From Desulfurococcales archaeon (lineage in GTDB: Archaea > Thermoproteota > Thermoprotei_A > Sulfolobales > Desulfurococcaceae), in contig JALVYU010000026.1 of the NCBI GenBank assembly GCA_027022365.1, positions 1 through 64,000 of the forward strand: a stretch of DNA of 64,000 nucleotides, given 5' to 3'. Positions 61,873-64,000 of the stretch are shown in pieces (position 1 is the first letter of the stretch; every line of letters starts with the position of its first letter). Under the pieces are notes generated by a model. The model was not told where the DNA came from, made no database searches, and worked only from the letters and a program-made list of their open reading frames with translations. A program made the position numbers and the translations under genes.

Positions 61873-62244
61873 ATGACGACCGGTAGACAAATATTCATGA
61901 TAAAAAAGATAGTGAAACGATACGGTTTAATAGGCAAAGTAGCAGCACGATATGTCGCCGCAGGCTATGATGTAACAGTTAAACCTCCTATAAAAAGTGT
62001 CGACTTCATAGCATCAGGCCAAGGAAAGAGGTACGGGGGATTCATTGTTGCTGGGAAGACAAGCATAACCGCGGAAAAGATTGAGGAATTATCGAGGATT
62101 GCAAAATCTCATGGACTAGAGCCTTTAGTGATACTTTATGGACGGGGGGTAACAATTACTGCCGAAGCTCTGGAAAAAGCCAAAGAACTAGGTGTGAAAA
62201 TTAGAAGAGTAAGGCCTAGCAGACTGAGTATCAGGATTAAGTGA
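61873..62244 (+). CDS. hypothetical protein, possible PD-(D/E)xK-like fold
   Basis: 123 residues from ATG 61873 with GGTGATT upstream. Basic N-terminus ('QIFMIKKIVKRYGLIGKVAA'), then 'AGYDVTVKPPIKSVDFIASG' and 'YGGFIVAGKTSITAEKIEEL', a strand-rich core with an Asp and Lys that could match the D...(x)xK of resolvase-like nucleases. The match is weak. Ends in basic 'IRRVRPSRLSIRIK'. Confidence 0.65.
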   Translation: MTTGRQIFMIKKIVKRYGLIGKVAARYVAAGYDVTVKPPIKSVDFIASGQGKRYGGFIVAGKTSITAEKIEELSRIAKSHGLEPLVILYGRGVTITAEALEKAKELGVKIRRVRPSRLSIRIK

Positions 62245-62353
62245 TCAGGAAACACTATTTTAGCAATCTAAACACTACTTTAACGTTGTAAGAAGAATAA
62301 ACAAGAATATTTTATCAAATCTATCCACTATAGATCGGAAGAGATGACAACCA

Positions 62354-62650
62354 ATGAACAAAGAAATAATTGATCAATATATTATCTGTAGGGATAATTG
62401 CCCACTAAGATTCATTGAAGCGCTCGCTATGAATGGCTTCACAAAAGAAGCACGTGTTGAAAACTGCGATAAACCACACTATCAGAAAATCGTTGTAAGG
62501 TTAATTAATGATATGACAGTAGCTAGTGAATGTAGATTTGACGAAGAAGTAAGACAAAGCATGAAAATTATTGGTGTGTACATAGAACTGGCCCGAAAGA
62601 ATCGCGCGGCAGAACAGCTAGAAATTCTACGGAAACCAGCAATCGATTAA
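62354..62650 (+). CDS. hypothetical protein
   Basis: 98 residues, alpha/beta, four cysteines (Cys12, Cys16, Cys38 and one later) and acidic patches. ATG 62354. Seen: 'IICRDNCPLRFIEALAMNGF', 'HYQKIVVRLINDMTVASECR', 'MKIIGVYIELARKNRAAE'. No family recognised. Located before the C/D sRNA, with about 115 nt of AT-rich sequence between. Confidence 0.62.
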   Translation: MNKEIIDQYIICRDNCPLRFIEALAMNGFTKEARVENCDKPHYQKIVVRLINDMTVASECRFDEEVRQSMKIIGVYIELARKNRAAEQLEILRKPAID

Positions 62651-62760
62651 TGCAACAATGTTTTATATCAATCTCTTAGAAATATCAATACATTAATTCT
62701 AGGGTTCCTAAGATAAAAACTTGAAGGTAAAGCTTGAAAACAATGAATAAAGAATACTAA

Positions 62761-62828
62761 TTTTAGTGATGAATGGTATTACCGGCGACCAATTAAAGGG
62801 ATGAGCGGGCCCCATTTACTGAATAAAG
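62761..62828 (+). ncRNA. C/D box sRNA with guide to the 16S rRNA 530 loop
   Basis: Elements in order: terminal stem TTTTA (62761-62765) with TAAAG (62824-62828); box C GUGAUGA (62766-62772); guide AUGGUAUUACCG (62773-62784); degenerate D' GCGA (62785-62788); 9-nt spacer; C' GGGAUGA (62798-62804); second guide (62805-62818); box D CUGA (62819-62822). The first guide is complementary over 11 nt to CGGUAAUACCA, the highly conserved 530-loop segment of archaeal 16S rRNA. By the N+5 rule the target would be about A532 (E. coli numbering), shifting by one or two if D' is read differently. The second target is unidentified. Confidence 0.75.
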
Positions 62829-62867
62829 TGTCCATAAAACATGCAATAATCAAGAAATTTTGTACTG

Positions 62868-64000
62868 GTGATTGGCCTGCGTACCCTTACTGCTGGTATG
62901 ATGTTCATTATTCTTGTAGCATTTTTACTCAATACGAGCCTAAATTATGCAGTTGGTCATGAATCTATAGCTATCCATGTAGAACTACTTGATGGTACAC
63001 CATTACCGAATGCAACTATATCGCTTATTCCCAGTAGTGATATTATGCATATCTACACAAACACTACCAATGCATCTGGTGTCTCAGTCTTCAATATACC
63101 GTCACCATTATCGGGTAACCTCAAGATCCATTTAACGATAGAATATAATGTATATGGGATCATCTATGACGGCGAGAAGACTATCGATACTATAACGCAA
63201 AGTAAACATATCATCAATATCATCCTCCCATACACAGTACTTAGCAAGGAAATAAGAATTACTGATGAGTACGGTGAAAACGTATCTGGCCATATAGCTC
63301 TATTATTTAATCATGTACGATTACTTAACGTAAACTTCAGTAATGGCGTAGCATTGATAAGTGGTAGAATGGGTAAACATGTACTCTTATGGTCGAACAA
63401 TACATTGTTTCAGAAAAGATATATGTTATATGTTACTGTCGGCAATACCTCAACAGGCTTTGAAGGAATACCCAGCAATATACATATCGATATAAGGCCT
63501 CCGAGAATTAAGGTGCTAGGAACCACGGGGAGATATTATCCTTCGCTCGGGATAATCCATGTGGAGCTTAAGCTGATTATCAGGGATGGGGTGACAACGT
63601 CTAAGGATACGGTTAAGGCAATAGTATTGTTGAAGCATTGTAGCATGGATGAATGCATATTTAAACCGGGAATCAAAACCTCGTTGGGTGGTCATTATTA
63701 TTCACAGTATATGAACGTCACCATATGGTACAATATTCAGCAAGCATACTTCGCAGGGGAAAAAGTGGCTAACATTAGCTTTATAGTATCAGTAGAGGAT
63801 CCGGGTAATCACTGTGTAGACATCGTTAGACATATTGTTGTACCTTTAAATATGGCTACGTCATCAAATACTTTAAGCTCAGCGAGTCCCCCAATGAGCA
63901 TTCAGAATGGCTCGGCTACTATCATAAGAACAATTAGTGGAGAAAAAGGAACTATAGCTAGTAATGCCAATCTTCTAAACTGGATTATCAGGAACACAGG
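62868..64000 (+). CDS. exported beta-rich protein, N-terminal part (runs off window end)
   Basis: 377 codons visible, open to the edge. Starts at GTG 62868 or ATG 62898; the GTG gives a clean signal peptide with 'MMFIILVAFLL'. Exported part: Ig-like or carboxypeptidase-regulatory-like repeats ('HVELLDGTPLPNATISLIP', 'TNASGVSVFNIPSPL', 'ITDEYGENVSGHI'), many N-x-S/T sites, and a region 'SMDECIFKPGI' with two cysteines. Looks like a surface or S-layer-associated protein. C-terminal anchor not in view. Confidence 0.8.
   Translation, partial: MIGLRTLTAGMMFIILVAFLLNTSLNYAVGHESIAIHVELLDGTPLPNATISLIPSSDIMHIYTNTTNASGVSVFNIPSPLSGNLKIHLTIEYNVYGIIYDGEKTIDTITQSKHIINIILPYTVLSKEIRITDEYGENVSGHIALLFNHVRLLNVNFSNGVALISGRMGKHVLLWSNNTLFQKRYMLYVTVGNTSTGFEGIPSNIHIDIRPPRIKVLGTTGRYYPSLGIIHVELKLIIRDGVTTSKDTVKAIVLLKHCSMDECIFKPGIKTSLGGHYYSQYMNVTIWYNIQQAYFAGEKVANISFIVSVEDPGNHCVDIVRHIVVPLNMATSSNTLSSASPPMSIQNGSATIIRTISGEKGTIASNANLLNWIIRNT

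Noticed and set aside
1-64000. CRISPR arrays, insertion sequences, tRNA and rRNA genes
   Set aside because: No regularly spaced repeats, no transposase-like protein, no tRNA T-arm consensus or rRNA block found on reading both strands; a formal tRNA scan was not possible.

Overview
The window looks like the chromosome of an anaerobic, hyperthermophilic member of the Thermoproteota (Crenarchaeota), most likely a heterotrophic Desulfurococcales relative. Reasons seen in the sequence: an ESCRT-III/CdvB paralogue, archaeal PriL primase, NMD3, Taw3, DtdA-type D-aminoacyl-tRNA deacylase, zinc-LID adenylate kinase, archaeal RibD-type reductase, Shine-Dalgarno sites of the GGTGA/GAGGTG type, TATA-like boxes about 35-45 nt ahead of several starts, frequent TTG/GTG starts and very tight gene packing. 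Overall base composition is AT-rich, so short GC-rich stretches between genes stand out as RNA candidates. Genus cannot be fixed from this sequence.

Layout. 1-3.9 kb: partial adenine deaminase, an aminohydrolase and a YgeW-like carbamoyltransferase, which together suggest purine catabolism. 4-10.5 kb (mostly minus): GH130-like glycosidase, then a long minus-strand run iorA-iorB-sfsA-citG-like-marC (2-oxoacid oxidation and accessory genes). 10.6-18.4 kb: a winged-helix protein, a Lys/Glu-rich protein, a GC-rich structured RNA, aspS, adk, a DUF2797 protein, and a minus-strand operon priL-PAP2-like-nmd3-lrp. 18.4-25.8 kb: C/D-box-like RNA, membrane-anchored HTH regulator, secreted helical protein, NAD(P)H-hydrate repair enzyme, a 41-residue cysteine protein beside a YkgJ-type protein, BtpA. 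25.9-32.2 kb: six-gene membrane operon built on MoxR and DUF58. 33.4-36.6 kb: tRNA quality and modification genes (dtdA, taw3, thiI, tRNA-binding domain). 36.6-46.9 kb: ADP-forming acyl-CoA synthetase alpha subunit, Hef-like helicase overlapping a Sir2-like protein, endonuclease IV-like barrel, degenerate phosphoesterase, nucleotidyltransferase, HAD, pncB, yjbQ, riboflavin-pathway reductase, Hsp20. 47-54.8 kb (plus): phosphodiesterase, nucleoside phosphorylase with PfkB kinase, three small unknowns including a metallopeptidase, sucCD, pyrophosphatase. 54.8-64 kb: glycosyltransferase, MBL nuclease, ribbon-helix-helix/coiled-coil protein, TatD, zinc-finger protein, AIR-synthase-like protein, ESCRT-III paralogue, a C/D box sRNA with a guide matching the 16S rRNA 530 loop, and a partial secreted protein.

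Together the metabolic genes fit peptide and nucleoside fermentation: indolepyruvate:ferredoxin oxidoreductase makes acyl-CoA from transaminated aromatic amino acids, and ADP-forming acyl-CoA synthetase or SucCD would recover ATP; nucleoside phosphorylase, PfkB kinase, adenine deaminase and the carbamoyltransferase would channel nucleosides. No CRISPR array, insertion sequence, tRNA or rRNA gene was found. The most distinctive observations are the two C/D-box-like RNAs, the GC-rich structured RNA, the purine-type cluster, the MoxR/DUF58 operon, and two genes (iorA and the ribbon-helix-helix gene) whose conserved N-termini lack any ATG/GTG/TTG start.
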